Positions 1 through 6,663 of a stretch of 18,088 nt of DNA are shown here, in pieces. Within the stretch, counting starts at the first letter, position 1; each line of letters opens with the position of its first letter. This DNA is from Microcoleus asticus IPMA8. Lineage in GTDB: Bacteria > Cyanobacteriota > Cyanobacteriia > Cyanobacteriales > Microcoleaceae. The notes beneath the pieces were generated by a model that did not search any database, was not told where the DNA came from, and saw only the letters and a program-made list of their open reading frames with translations. The stretch spans positions 1 to 18,088 of the forward strand of contig NZ_SRRZ01000148.1 in assembly GCF_013179805.1 (NCBI RefSeq). Direction: 5' to 3'. Position numbers and translations under genes: made by a program.

Positions 1-140
1 AATATGATTCAGGATGTCGCTCATGTTTCTGTCTCAAAAAAGCTTTACGATCTTCTTGTACCACAAAATGTTACTATTTTGGAGATGTCTTGTGTATTAA
101 TAATAAAAAATTTTAAGAGTTGTTATACACCCAAAATTTG

Positions 141-225
141 GGAAGCTGCTGCCGAGAGGACGGCAACCTGTCTCGAACACAGGAGTGCAGTTAACAACTG
201 TAGGGGTTCGACTCCTCCAGCTTCC
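141..225 (+). tRNA. trnS-CGA: tRNA-Ser(CGA), class II
   Basis: The 7-bp acceptor stem GGAAGCT/AGCTTCC is perfect. The anticodon arm is CCTGT-CTCGAAC-ACAGG with anticodon CGA (reads UCG). A long variable arm (CAGTT/AACTG) and G at the discriminator position both fit serine. The D arm is short (GCCG/CGGC with a 6-nt loop holding GG) and the T loop is TTCGACT, with an A-C mismatch at the base of the T stem. CCA is not encoded. It is the first of several tRNAs in a loose same-strand array. Confidence 0.9.
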
Positions 226-237
226 GTTATTCAACTT

Positions 238-323
238 GGAAGATGCCGCCGAGAGGACGGCAAGCAATCTTGAAAATTGTGGTGCGGCAGCGATGTCGTA
301 AGGGTTCGATTCCTTCATCTTCC
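238..323 (+). tRNA. trnS-UGA: tRNA-Ser(UGA), class II
   Basis: Acceptor stem GGAAGAT/ATCTTCC is perfect. The anticodon arm is GCAAT-CTTGAAA-ATTGT with anticodon TGA (reads UCA). It has a long variable arm and T arm AGGG-TTCGATT-CCTT. The D arm sequence GCCGAGAGGACGGC is the same as in the preceding serine tRNA 12 nt upstream, so the two probably arose by duplication. The base after the acceptor stem is T, where serine tRNAs normally have G73. CCA is not encoded. Confidence 0.87.
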
Positions 324-329
324 TTTTGA

Positions 330-400
330 CCACCGGGAGCCAGAAAGTACGGCGCTGTGCTGATAACGCAGAGATAGGAGGGGCAGTACCTCTCCGGTGG
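330..400 (+). tRNA. Unusual tRNA-Ile(GAU)-like gene
   Basis: The acceptor CCACCGG/CCGGTGG is a perfect 7 bp. The D stem is GCC/GGC, the anticodon arm is CTGTG-CTGATAA-CGCAG (anticodon GAT), and a 5-bp T stem is closed with one G-T pair. The T loop reads GGCAGTA instead of TTCRANY, and the D loop (AGAAAGTAC) lacks the GG pair that normally docks on the T loop. The cloverleaf is good, but the canonical elbow contacts are missing. It could be a non-canonical tRNA, a tRNA mimic, or a decaying gene whose stems persist. Confidence 0.65.
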
Positions 401-487
401 ATTGCTTAGGATTTTATATATAAATAATGGAGAATGATGGTTAATTCTTTTTCACAAGATTTGCTATCATAGACTGAGCAAAATTAT

Positions 488-745
488 GGGGAGGTCGCAT
501 AAGTGGAATGGCACCGTAAAAACTTTGGAAAAGCGGCTCCCAAAAGGACGATCGGGTTTGTTGAGTAGGGTAAAAAGTTGCTTAGCGACGTTCCCTGAAA
601 ACGCAAACTGGTAGCGGGTTGCGGAGGCACTGAAAGGAATTAACAGTCCGAGATGGGGGCAGTTCCCGTCTGCTTGCGGGCAGTAAGGAAGCGCGTTTCC
701 TGAAAGTTGCTGTCGATCGATGCGGGTTCGAGTCCCGTCCTCTCC
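488..745 (+). tRNA. tRNA-like gene interrupted by a long insertion
   Basis: The ends pair as an acceptor stem: GGGGAGG at 488-494 with CCTCTCC at 739-745, followed by A. A perfect canonical T arm (GCGGG-TTCGAGT-CCCGT) sits at 722-738. The 5' part (TC then a D-arm-like GCA...TGGC) resembles tRNA-Gln. Around 521-526 AACTTT can pair with AAAGTT at 703-708, bracketing roughly 175 nt of extra sequence. The insert contains its own hairpins: 577-581/585-589 inside an AGGG/CCCT stem, 653-669, and 686-701 ending TTTCCTG before the resumed exon. Terminal G before the 3' exon and U at the 5' boundary would suit a group I intron, but I cannot find the conserved P, Q, R and S elements. The identity of the anticodon is unresolved; CTTTGGA at 523-529 would give UUG. 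Confidence 0.5.
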
Positions 746-784
746 ATTTGTAGTCTTTTCAGTTTATCAAAAGAAAGGTTAAAT

Positions 785-1357
785 ATGAGAAAACTAAAAT
801 ATTACGTTGCTTGCACCGTTGACGGTTTTATTGCTCGCGAAGATGGCTCATTTGATTGTTTTCCTATGGAAGGAGAGCATTTCGCTGATTTGTTCGATTC
901 CTTTCCTGAAACTTTTCCGGCTCACTTTCAGGAAGCACGAGGCATTCGTACAGAGAACAAGCAGTTTGATGCGGTTTTGATGGGACGGCAAACCTATGAG
1001 GTAGGGCTAAATGTTGGTGTAACTAATCCTTATCCCAGCTTGAAGCAGTATGTTTTTTCGCGCACTATGGAAGCCAGTCCGGATGAGAATATTGAACTTG
1101 TTTCGGACAATCCTGTTGCATTGGTTAAGGAATTGAAAAAAGAAACGGGTAAAGACATCTGGCTCTGCGGTGGTGGCGCTTTAGCGGCAACTCTTTTTTC
1201 TGAGATTGACGAGATGATTGTCAAGTTGAATCCGCTAGTTATCGGATCGGGAATTCCGCTTTTTTCCCGTGCACTCGATCCGACAAATTTGGAACTTGCT
1301 GATCGCAAAATCTATAGCAACGGTTTCATGTTGCTTCATTATCGAGTGAAGCATTAG
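785..1357 (+). CDS. RibD C-terminal / dihydrofolate reductase-like protein
   Basis: A 190-residue protein of the RibD-C (YyaP/YwjB-like) branch of the DHFR fold, probably a cytosolic NAD(P)H-dependent reductase of unknown substrate. Visible landmarks are the N-terminal strand and loop ACTVDGFIAREDGSFDCF (the family's S/T-x-DGFIA motif), AVLMGRQTYEVG in the middle, and the nucleotide-binding glycine turn KDIWLCGGGALAATLF, followed by IVIGSGIPLF-type strands near the end. Length and motifs are typical of a full gene. I chose ATG 785 because the frame upstream runs through the preceding tRNA T arm and a purine-rich AAAGAAAGG lies just before it. It stands alone inside the tRNA array and is probably accessory. 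Confidence 0.85.
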   Translation: MRKLKYYVACTVDGFIAREDGSFDCFPMEGEHFADLFDSFPETFPAHFQEARGIRTENKQFDAVLMGRQTYEVGLNVGVTNPYPSLKQYVFSRTMEASPDENIELVSDNPVALVKELKKETGKDIWLCGGGALAATLFSEIDEMIVKLNPLVIGSGIPLFSRALDPTNLELADRKIYSNGFMLLHYRVKH

Positions 1358-1458
1358 CAATCAGGACTTTATTCGTTGGAATTGCTGCGGGCAAGAAACG
1401 AGTGAAGTCCTTACTACAAAATGATTTTATAGCACTTGCACAAAAGCTGAGATTTTAT

Positions 1459-1529
1459 GGGTGGTTAGCAAAGCGGTTATGCACCCGGCTTTTAACCGGT
1501 ACCAGATAGGTTCAACTCCTATACCACCC
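1459..1529 (+). tRNA. trnK-UUU: tRNA-Lys(UUU)
   Basis: Acceptor GGGTGGT/ACCACCC is a perfect 7 bp with discriminator A1530, as expected for lysine. The D stem is GCA/TGC with GG in the loop. The anticodon loop is CTTTTAA (anticodon TTT) on a CCGG/CCGG stem with a C-T mismatch at its base. The T arm is ATAGG-TTCAACT-CCTAT. CCA is not encoded. Confidence 0.87.
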
Positions 1530-1537
1530 ACTCAATC

Positions 1538-1569
1538 GATTTTAGATTTTAGATTTTAGATTTTAGATT
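1538..1569 (+). repeat. ATTTTAG heptamer tandem repeat
   Basis: About four head-to-tail copies of the 7-mer ATTTTAG, with a further degenerate copy near 1583-1602. The same heptamer array recurs at 14383-14415 and 17727-17760, so it is a dispersed family of short tandem repeats in intergenic positions. Confidence 0.85.
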
Positions 1570-1628
1570 GAGGGATATCTGTGAGATTTTAGATTGTAGA
1601 TTGAAGGGCATATTGTTGCATGGCTTCT

Positions 1629-1675
1629 GCTGCGTTTATCTGCGTTCATCTGCGTTCATCTGCAATTATCTGCGG
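1629..1675 (+). repeat. ATCTGCGTTC-type decamer tandem repeat
   Basis: Four to five imperfect copies of a 10-mer (TGCGTTTATC, TGCGTTCATC twice, TGCAATTATC, then TGCGG) lie directly upstream of tRNA-Ser(GGA). I see no coding or RNA structure in it. Confidence 0.75.
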
Positions 1676-1692
1676 TTAAAAATCAAAAGCCT

Positions 1693-1776
1693 GGAAAGTG
1701 CGGCTGTGTGGACGGCAACTGGTTTGGAATACCAGCGTGCAGCGAAAGCTGTAGAGGTTCGACTCCTCCCCTTTCC
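1693..1776 (+). tRNA. trnS-GGA: tRNA-Ser(GGA), class II
   Basis: Six acceptor pairs GGAAAG/CTTTCC plus a T-C mismatch. The anticodon arm is CTGGT-TTGGAAT-ACCAG with anticodon GGA (reads UCC/UCU). The variable arm CAGC/GCTG and T loop TTCGACT support a class II serine tRNA. With the CGA and UGA genes upstream, the array covers all UCN codons. CCA is not encoded. It lies about 100 nt upstream of tuf. Confidence 0.88.
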
Positions 1777-1783
1777 TTTTTAA

Positions 1784-1810
1784 TCATTAGTCATCAGTCA
1801 TTAGTCATCA
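1784..1810 (+). repeat. CATTAGTCATCA short tandem repeat
   Basis: Two copies of CATTAGTCATCAGT (the second slightly changed) lie between tRNA-Ser(GGA) and tuf. It is a third, unrelated repeat type within 300 nt. Confidence 0.7.
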
Positions 1811-1879
1811 ATAACAGGCTAAGGACTAAAAACTCATGATTAGAAACCAAAAACAACTCTTAGAGGAGAATCAAATGTA

Positions 1880-3109
1880 ATGTCACGCACCAAATTTGAA
1901 CGGAACAAACCCCACGTCAATGTCGGTACGATCGGTCACGTTGACCACGGCAAAACAACCCTAACAGCGGCGATTACAATGACGCTGGCTGCACAGGGTC
2001 GTGCCAAGGCTAAAAAGTACGATGAAATCGATGCTGCACCGGAAGAAAAACAGCGGGGAATCACGATTAATACGGCTCACGTTGAGTATGAAACTGGCGA
2101 TCGCCATTACGCTCACGTTGATTGTCCGGGTCACGCTGATTACGTGAAAAACATGATCGTGGGTGCCGCTCAAATGGATGGTGCAATCCTTGTCGTGTCG
2201 GCTGCAGATGGTTCGATGCCTCAAACTCGCGAACATATCTTGTTAGCGCGGCAAGTGGGAGTGCCGAAGTTGGTTGTCTTTTTGAATAAGAAAGATATGG
2301 TGGACGATGCGGAAATTTTGGAGTTGGTCGAGTTAGAAATTCGCGAACTTCTCAGTTCTTACGGTTTCCCGGGCGATGATATTCCAATTGTCGCAGGTTC
2401 GGCACTGAAAGCGCTGGAAAAGATGACTGCTAATCCGAAAATACACCGCGGCGAGGATGAGTGGGTTGATGGCATTTACAATTTGATGGATGCGGTAGAT
2501 GACTGGATTTCTACGCCCGATCGCGATATTGACAAACCTTTTCTGATGGCTGTTGAAGATGTGTTCTCGATCAAAGGTCGGGGAACTGTCGCCACTGGCA
2601 AAATCGAGCGGGGTAAAATCAAAGTCGGCGATACTTTGGAATTGGTGGGAATCCACAACACTCGCACGATAACTGTTATCGGTGTTGAAATGTTCCAGCA
2701 AATTCTGGATGAAGGAATGGCTGGAGATAATGTCGGTTTGTTGCTTCGCGGCATCCAAAAAGACGAAATTGAGCGGGGAATGGTGCTTGCTAAACCCGGT
2801 TCAATTCAACCTCACACTGAATTCGATTCTGAGGTTTACGTGCTGTCGGAAAAAGAAGGCGGCCGCCGCACTCCTTTCTTTGCGGGATATCGCCCTCAAT
2901 TCTTCGTGCGGACAACGGATGTTACAGGTACGATCGCATCTTTTACTGCTGATGACGGCAGCGCGATCAACATGGTAATTCCGGGCGATCGGGTGAATAT
3001 GACTGTGAAGTTGTTGCAGCCGATCGCGATCGAACAAAATATGCGTTTTGCCATCCGCGAAGGCAATCGCACTGTGGGCGCCGGTGTCGTCTCCAAGATT
3101 CTCAAGTAG
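1880..3109 (+). CDS. tuf: Elongation factor Tu
   Basis: Translation elongation factor EF-Tu, the GTPase that delivers aminoacyl-tRNA to the ribosomal A site. At 409 residues it is full length. All GTPase motifs are present: G1 GHVDHGKT (19-26), G2 RGITIN (59-64), G3 DCPGH (81-85), G4 NKKD (136-139) and G5 SAL; domains 2 and 3 follow to the normal VSKILK end. A purine-rich AGAGGAGA precedes the start. In cyanobacteria tuf normally sits in the rpsL-rpsG-fusA-tuf cluster; here its neighbours are tRNA-Ser upstream and an antitoxin-like gene downstream. Several positions differ from the usual cyanobacterial protein as I remember it (IVGAAQ for ITGAAQ, GSMPQ for GPMPQ, REGNRTVG for REGGRTVG). It is therefore probably a second, diverged copy. 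A hairpin terminator follows. Confidence 0.95.
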   Translation: MSRTKFERNKPHVNVGTIGHVDHGKTTLTAAITMTLAAQGRAKAKKYDEIDAAPEEKQRGITINTAHVEYETGDRHYAHVDCPGHADYVKNMIVGAAQMDGAILVVSAADGSMPQTREHILLARQVGVPKLVVFLNKKDMVDDAEILELVELEIRELLSSYGFPGDDIPIVAGSALKALEKMTANPKIHRGEDEWVDGIYNLMDAVDDWISTPDRDIDKPFLMAVEDVFSIKGRGTVATGKIERGKIKVGDTLELVGIHNTRTITVIGVEMFQQILDEGMAGDNVGLLLRGIQKDEIERGMVLAKPGSIQPHTEFDSEVYVLSEKEGGRRTPFFAGYRPQFFVRTTDVTGTIASFTADDGSAINMVIPGDRVNMTVKLLQPIAIEQNMRFAIREGNRTVGAGVVSKILK

Positions 3110-3133
3110 GCAAAAGGGTGATCGGCTAAAATC

Positions 3134-3168
3134 AGTAAGGTGGGCTTTTGCCCCCCTTACTAATTTTT
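3134..3168 (+). terminator. Intrinsic terminator of tuf
   Basis: AGTAAGG/CCTTACT and GGGC/GCCC form a hairpin around a TTTT loop (one internal mismatch), followed by AATTTTT. It starts 24 nt after the tuf stop. A related hairpin with a GAAA loop follows the tuf fragment at 6091-6118. Confidence 0.85.
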
Positions 3169-3220
3169 ACGATTATGTTTGAGTTAGCATGAGAGTAATT
3201 TAAATTATGAAATTCCCGTT

Positions 3221-3382
3221 ATGAAGATTATTGAGTTAGAAAGCGGGCAGACACTAGATGAGGCGATCGCCCTAGCAAAAGGCGAAGCAGTTGTTTTGCG
3301 CCAGCCTGACGGCAAAATGTTTGCCCTCGCGCCAATTGATGATTTTGAAATCGAAGTGGAACTGCTCAAAAAAAATACTTAG
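3221..3382 (+). CDS. Small antitoxin-like protein (53 aa)
   Basis: Opens ATGAAGATTATTGAG and encodes about 53 residues: MKIIELESGQTLDEAIALAK at the start, then GEAVVLRQPDGKMFALAP and an acidic end rich in E, L and K. The pattern of a short beta strand, helix and a VVL-x-G/P-D-G-K-x-FAL hairpin is that of small Phd/YefM-like antitoxins common in cyanobacteria. The protein is shorter than YefM and has no obvious toxin gene beside it; the next gene encodes an ankyrin protein. An earlier ATG at 3207 stops after five codons. Function is inferred from pattern only. Confidence 0.6.
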   Translation: MKIIELESGQTLDEAIALAKGEAVVLRQPDGKMFALAPIDDFEIEVELLKKNT

Positions 3383-3521
3383 TTTATGGCTTTTTTGAAA
3401 AACTTATTTCAAAAGAAAGCAACAATTTCACTTAGTTCATTGCGAAAATAGTTAGGATTGTGAAGACAGTCAAACATTGCGACCGTGTTTAATAAGCAAT
3501 TGAATTTAATCAAATAATACA

Positions 3522-4916
3522 ATGAGTGAGGAATTATGTCAAGCAGTTCGCTATCAGGATTTTGAGAGAGTGATTGCTCTCCTAGAGCGAGGTGACTATA
3601 TAAATTTCCGAGATGAAAGTTGCTTAGATAGCAGCCCTCTACACCAAGCAATTATAATAAAATCATTCAGGATGGCTGAAATATTAATTGCTAGGGGTGC
3701 AGACGTTAACGCACCAGACAGAAGTAACTATACACCTCTACACTTATCTATCCACTATAAAAATATAGAATTAGCAAAATTGCTGATAGACTCTGGTGCT
3801 GATGTAAATTTCCGGTGCAATTGTGGATCTATAAACACTCCTTTACACGCCGCAGCTTGGCACAATCAATTCGAGATAGTTGAAGCACTTATTGCTGCTG
3901 AAGCAAATATCAATACAGTCAACTCTCTTAACGAAACACCCATTCAGGTTGCCGCTTCTAGGGGACATCGAGAAATTGTCGAACTACTTTTTTCTAAAGG
4001 TGCGGTTATTAACACGCACGTTTCTGCTGCGCTCGGTAATATCCAGGATGTTAAGCTTTATCTCGAACAAGGGGGAGATCCAAATGCTCGTATAGTAAGA
4101 GAATCTAACGGTCATACTTTGTTGTTCTTCGCAGCAGCAAATAACCAGCTTGAGGTAGCTAAACTACTGATTGAATCCGGTGCCAATGTGAATTATGAAT
4201 GCGCTCAGGGTTATTATGCCTTAAGCATTGCTTCCAATTGGGGTTTTGTGGAAATGGTGCGGCTATTAATCTATAATGGAGCTAATATTGATGTCGTTAC
4301 AGATTGGGGTGATGGAGTCTTAGATTTAGCAGTAGATAACGGACACCAAGATGTTGTACAGCTATTCCTACAACGCGGACTTTCCGTAGAAGGAAGTCCT
4401 CATAGCTGGAATGGAAATCTTATCGATCGAGCCGCTGCTGGAGGACGAAAAAATCTTATTGAGTTTTTACTTTCTCAAGGAGGAACAATTAGCAAAAAAG
4501 CAATTCACTATGCTGCTGAACAGGGACATAAAGCCGTTGTAGAACTTTTAATCACTTGTGGAGTTGATGTCAATGCTAAAGACTATAGCGAAAATACAGC
4601 TTTACACAAAGCAGCTCTAGAGGGACATTTGGAAATTGCGCAACTCCTCTTAATTTCAGGAGCATATGTCAATGCTAGAGATAATAACGGAGATACACCC
4701 TTACACAAAGCTGTTTTACTCGGTCATTTAAAGATTGTACGATCGCTGTTAGCTTCGGGAGCAATGGTGAATCCACAAAATCAAAGGGGCTGTACCCCTA
4801 TTCAATTGGCTGATTGCAGAAATTATCGAGATATATTTGATGTTTTGCTCGCTCACTCGCTCAAAATAGGATTAAATCTGCGATCGGCTGATAAGAAGCG
4901 ATGTAAATCATTGTAA
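3522..4916 (+). CDS. Ankyrin-repeat protein (464 aa)
   Basis: The whole protein is built of about 12-13 ankyrin repeats of roughly 33 residues, visible as recurring TPLH or TALHKAA, then E(I/L)A(K/Q)LLI and SGADVN or SGANVN. No signal peptide, membrane segment or catalytic domain is visible, so it is probably a cytosolic protein-binding scaffold. The last repeat runs into a short basic tail (SADKKRCKSL). Its codon and base use (AT-rich, almost no HIP1 sites until the very end) differ from tuf and the GNAT gene, which suggests acquisition. No upstream motif strongly fixes the start, but the first repeat begins soon after ATG 3522. The partner is unknown. Confidence 0.9.
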   Translation: MSEELCQAVRYQDFERVIALLERGDYINFRDESCLDSSPLHQAIIIKSFRMAEILIARGADVNAPDRSNYTPLHLSIHYKNIELAKLLIDSGADVNFRCNCGSINTPLHAAAWHNQFEIVEALIAAEANINTVNSLNETPIQVAASRGHREIVELLFSKGAVINTHVSAALGNIQDVKLYLEQGGDPNARIVRESNGHTLLFFAAANNQLEVAKLLIESGANVNYECAQGYYALSIASNWGFVEMVRLLIYNGANIDVVTDWGDGVLDLAVDNGHQDVVQLFLQRGLSVEGSPHSWNGNLIDRAAAGGRKNLIEFLLSQGGTISKKAIHYAAEQGHKAVVELLITCGVDVNAKDYSENTALHKAALEGHLEIAQLLLISGAYVNARDNNGDTPLHKAVLLGHLKIVRSLLASGAMVNPQNQRGCTPIQLADCRNYRDIFDVLLAHSLKIGLNLRSADKKRCKSL

Positions 4917-4983
4917 GATTTTACTGCAACAGACTCCTTATTTTATAAGGTATTATAGAAGCGATCGCCCACAAATTACGATT

Positions 4984-5358
4984 ATGAATTCGACACCAAG
5001 CACTCAAACAAGCATTATCCGAACAGGACGCGGACTGACGATCCGAGGTACGCGCATCACCCTATACGACGTGATGGATTATGTCACCGCCAGTTATCCG
5101 CCAAAATTGATTCGCGAAAAGCTTTGTCTCACAGACGAACAAGTCAATGTCGCCTTTTCTTAGATTGAAGCAAATCGCGCTCAAGTAGAGGCCGAGTATC
5201 AAGAAGTTTTGCAAATACGGGAGGAAAATCGACAGTATTGGGAAGAGCGAAATCGCGAACATTTTGCTCGCATCGCTCAACTGCCACCGAAACCAGGTAC
5301 AGAAGCTCTCTGGGCAAAACTCCAAGCACAGAAAGCAAGGCACGCATCAAACGCATGA
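4984..5358 (+). pseudogene. DUF433 antitoxin-like gene with in-frame TAG
   Basis: The reading frame opens MNSTPSTQTSIIRTGRGLTI and continues RGTRITLYDVMDYVTASYPP up to QVNVAFS, then hits TAG at 5161-5163. It continues in the same frame IEANRAQVEAEYQEVLQIRE to TGA at 5356. The first part is a DUF433 (VapB-like DNA-binding) domain and the second is a charged helical extension. A single base change (for example TAT to TAG) explains the stop. The end overlaps the next frame by ATGA, the classic coupling of a DUF433 antitoxin to a PIN-like toxin. It is probably a recently broken gene; readthrough cannot be excluded. Confidence 0.8.
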
Positions 5359-5747
5359 GTTTTTTGATAGAGCACAATCTTGAGGGACACGCCGTTATAC
5401 TCTGAGGAAATATTGCCAATCAGGGCTGGCTTGCTCTCTTACCTATCCGCTTTGTTACCTTTGAAGAAGTTGGGCTATCAGTTGATAGTGACGATCGCAT
5501 TGTCTGGCGATTTGCCAAAGAAAGCCAGATGATTTTGCTGACCGCAAATCGAACTATGAAAGGAGAAGACTCCCTAGAACAGGTGCTTCGTGAAGAAAAC
5601 ACGCCCGATTCATTTCCCGTGCTGACAATCGGAAATGTTGATAGAATCGACGATCGCGATTATCGAAATCGATGTGCCGATAGAATAGTTGAGATTGCGC
5701 TCGATATCGAGCAATACATGGGGGTTGGTCGGCTATTTATCCCGTGA
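5355..5747 (+). pseudogene. PIN-like (DUF5615-type) toxin gene with in-frame TGA
   Basis: The frame starts MSFLIEHNLEGHAVIL, meets TGA at 5403-5405 where a Trp codon is expected, and continues GNIANQGWLALLPIRFVTFE, then DRIVWRFAKESQMILLTANR to the end FIP. The pattern of an early acidic and hydrophobic strand, then D..IVWRFA and the MILLTAN strand followed by acidic residues, is that of DUF5615/PIN-like nuclease toxins. With the overlapping DUF433 gene it forms a type II toxin-antitoxin pair in which both partners carry one nonsense codon. The 72-residue part from ATG 5529 could still be translated but would lack the first half of the nuclease fold. Confidence 0.75.
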
Positions 5748-5781
5748 ACCATCAAGCCTAGTTTACGTTCCATATATTGTA

Positions 5782-5838
5782 GGGGCGGGTTCACCAGTAT
5801 TCTGAAATTCAAAGCCAACAAATTCATAAACCCGCCCC
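5782..5838. repeat. Inverted repeat, GGGGCGGGTT/AACCCGCCCC
   Basis: A 10-bp perfect inverted repeat at 5782-5791 and 5829-5838 encloses about 37 nt without coding content. This kind of GGGGCGGGTT hairpin is frequent between cyanobacterial genes. It lies between the broken toxin gene and the tuf fragment, close to the breakpoint. Confidence 0.7.
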
Positions 5839-5861
5839 GCCATATCTTTGTGTCACTAATT

Positions 5862-6066
5862 TATGCGGACAACGGATGTTACAGGTACGATCGCATCTTT
5901 TACTGCTGATGACGGCAGCGCGATCAACATGGTAATTCCGGGCGATCGGGTGAATATGACTGTGAAGTTGTTGCAGCCGATCGCGATCGAAAAAAATATG
6001 CGTTTTGCCATCCGCGAAGGCAATCGCACTGTCGGCGCCGGTGTCGTCTCCCGAATTCTGAAGTAG
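5862..6066 (+). pseudogene. 3' fragment of a second tuf gene
   Basis: The C-terminal 66-67 residues of EF-Tu (RTTDVTGTIASFTADDG through VVSRILK, including REGNRTVG). It matches tuf 2907-3109 with six base differences in about 200 by my count; four of these lie in the last 15 bases. The match begins abruptly at 5864. The stop is followed by its own diverged terminator-like hairpin at 6091-6118 (GAAA loop), so the fragment carries its native downstream flank rather than being a simple copy of the upstream tail. This is the remnant of a second tuf copy cut by recombination or insertion. It is not functional as EF-Tu because the GTPase domain is absent. Confidence 0.9.
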
Positions 6067-6090
6067 ACGCTTTCGGAACCAATTAGAATC

Positions 6091-6118
6091 AGTAGGGTGG
6101 GCGAAAGTCCACCTTACT
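6091..6118 (+). terminator. Terminator-like hairpin after the tuf fragment
   Basis: AGTAGGGTGG pairs with CCACCTTACT with one G-T pair around a GC-GAAA-GT region, followed by AATTAATT. It corresponds in position and stem sequence to the intact tuf terminator but has a different loop. Confidence 0.6.
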
Positions 6119-6135
6119 AATTAATTCACAGCAAA

Positions 6136-6264
6136 TTTTTCTGTGTGGATGCAGTAGATCGCCAAGATGGAGTCAAGCGAATTGTCTAGATTGGAGATGG
6201 CCAAGTATTAGATTTGGTTGGATGGTCTGCCGAACGTTTTGCACAACTCTGGGGAGGTGCTTGA
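6136..6264 (+). pseudogene. Fragment of an ATP-grasp domain protein
   Basis: One frame reads DAVDRQDGVKRIV, then TAG at 6187-6189, then IGDGQVLDLVGWSAERFAQL and WGGA before TGA. The I(V)E-x-GDGQVSDLVGW-x-AERFAQ pattern is the C-terminal end of a cyanobacterial ATP-grasp family, where Glu is expected at the TAG codon (GAG to TAG). Nothing upstream belongs to it, so it is a tail-only relic with a nonsense change. The following 6265-6360 contains a short frame ending KGDRHKFIQK that I do not recognise. Confidence 0.5.
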
Positions 6265-6360
6265 GGTCGATCGCGCTTAAATCAAATGTGGAATCAGGCC
6301 GATCAAACTTACATTAAATATTGGAGTAAGGGCGATCGCCACAAATTTATACAAAAATAG

Positions 6361-6389
6361 TTGAATTTTCAGAACAGTTGTGTTATATT
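6361..6389 (+). promoter_or_regulatory. Sigma70-type promoter for tRNA-Lys(CUU)
   Basis: TTGAAT (6361-6366), 17-nt spacer, TATATT (6384-6389); the tRNA begins 12 nt further downstream. It matches the consensus well in both boxes and spacing. Confidence 0.65.
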
Positions 6390-6400
6390 AGCCTAGATGC

Positions 6401-6473
<73 letters not shown>

Positions 6474-6486
6474 ATCCCAAATCTGG

Positions 6487-6552
6487 AACCCAAATTTATC
6501 GAAACTCACGAGTGCAATCAACTGCTGTAGAGGTTGGATGCGTCTGGGTGTT
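6487..6552 (+). pseudogene. Degenerate tRNA-Ser relic
   Basis: Starts GGAACCCA and ends with TCTGGGT, giving a partial acceptor. In between are ATCGAAACTCACGAGTGCA (cf. the CGA anticodon and GAGTGCAG of the gene at 141) and a variable-arm-like CAACTGCTGTAGAGGTTGG. The T loop is damaged (GGTTGGATGC for GGTTCGACTCC) and no D arm is left. It looks like a decayed class II serine tRNA next to tRNA-Lys. Confidence 0.55.
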
Positions 6553-6663
6553 TGCGTTGTGGAATTTTTAATGTCGATCGACAGATCGGATCTGTCGATC
6601 GATAAAAGTGCGATCGCCCAAGCTATTTTTAAACTGAATAACAACAGGAAATGGTGATTAGCT

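Noticed and set aside
28..60. Possible downstream flank of another stem-bound RNA unit (TGTC, AAAAAGCTTT, CTTG)
   Set aside because: The order of motifs resembles the ends of units 1-5, but there is no GCGC-type outer helix strand, no D arm before it, and the partner strand would lie outside the window.
488..745. tmRNA (ssrA)
   Set aside because: The acceptor and T arm fit, but the 5' part lacks the TGG-TTCGACGG motif of tmRNA, and no tag reading frame or pseudoknots are apparent.
2333..2758. Long reverse-strand frames opposite tuf
   Set aside because: They are antisense shadows of a strongly conserved gene, with compositions typical of reverse frames.
6265..6360. Short frame ending KGDRHKFIQK
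   Set aside because: No start, no recognisable family and flanked by stops; at most another gene relic.
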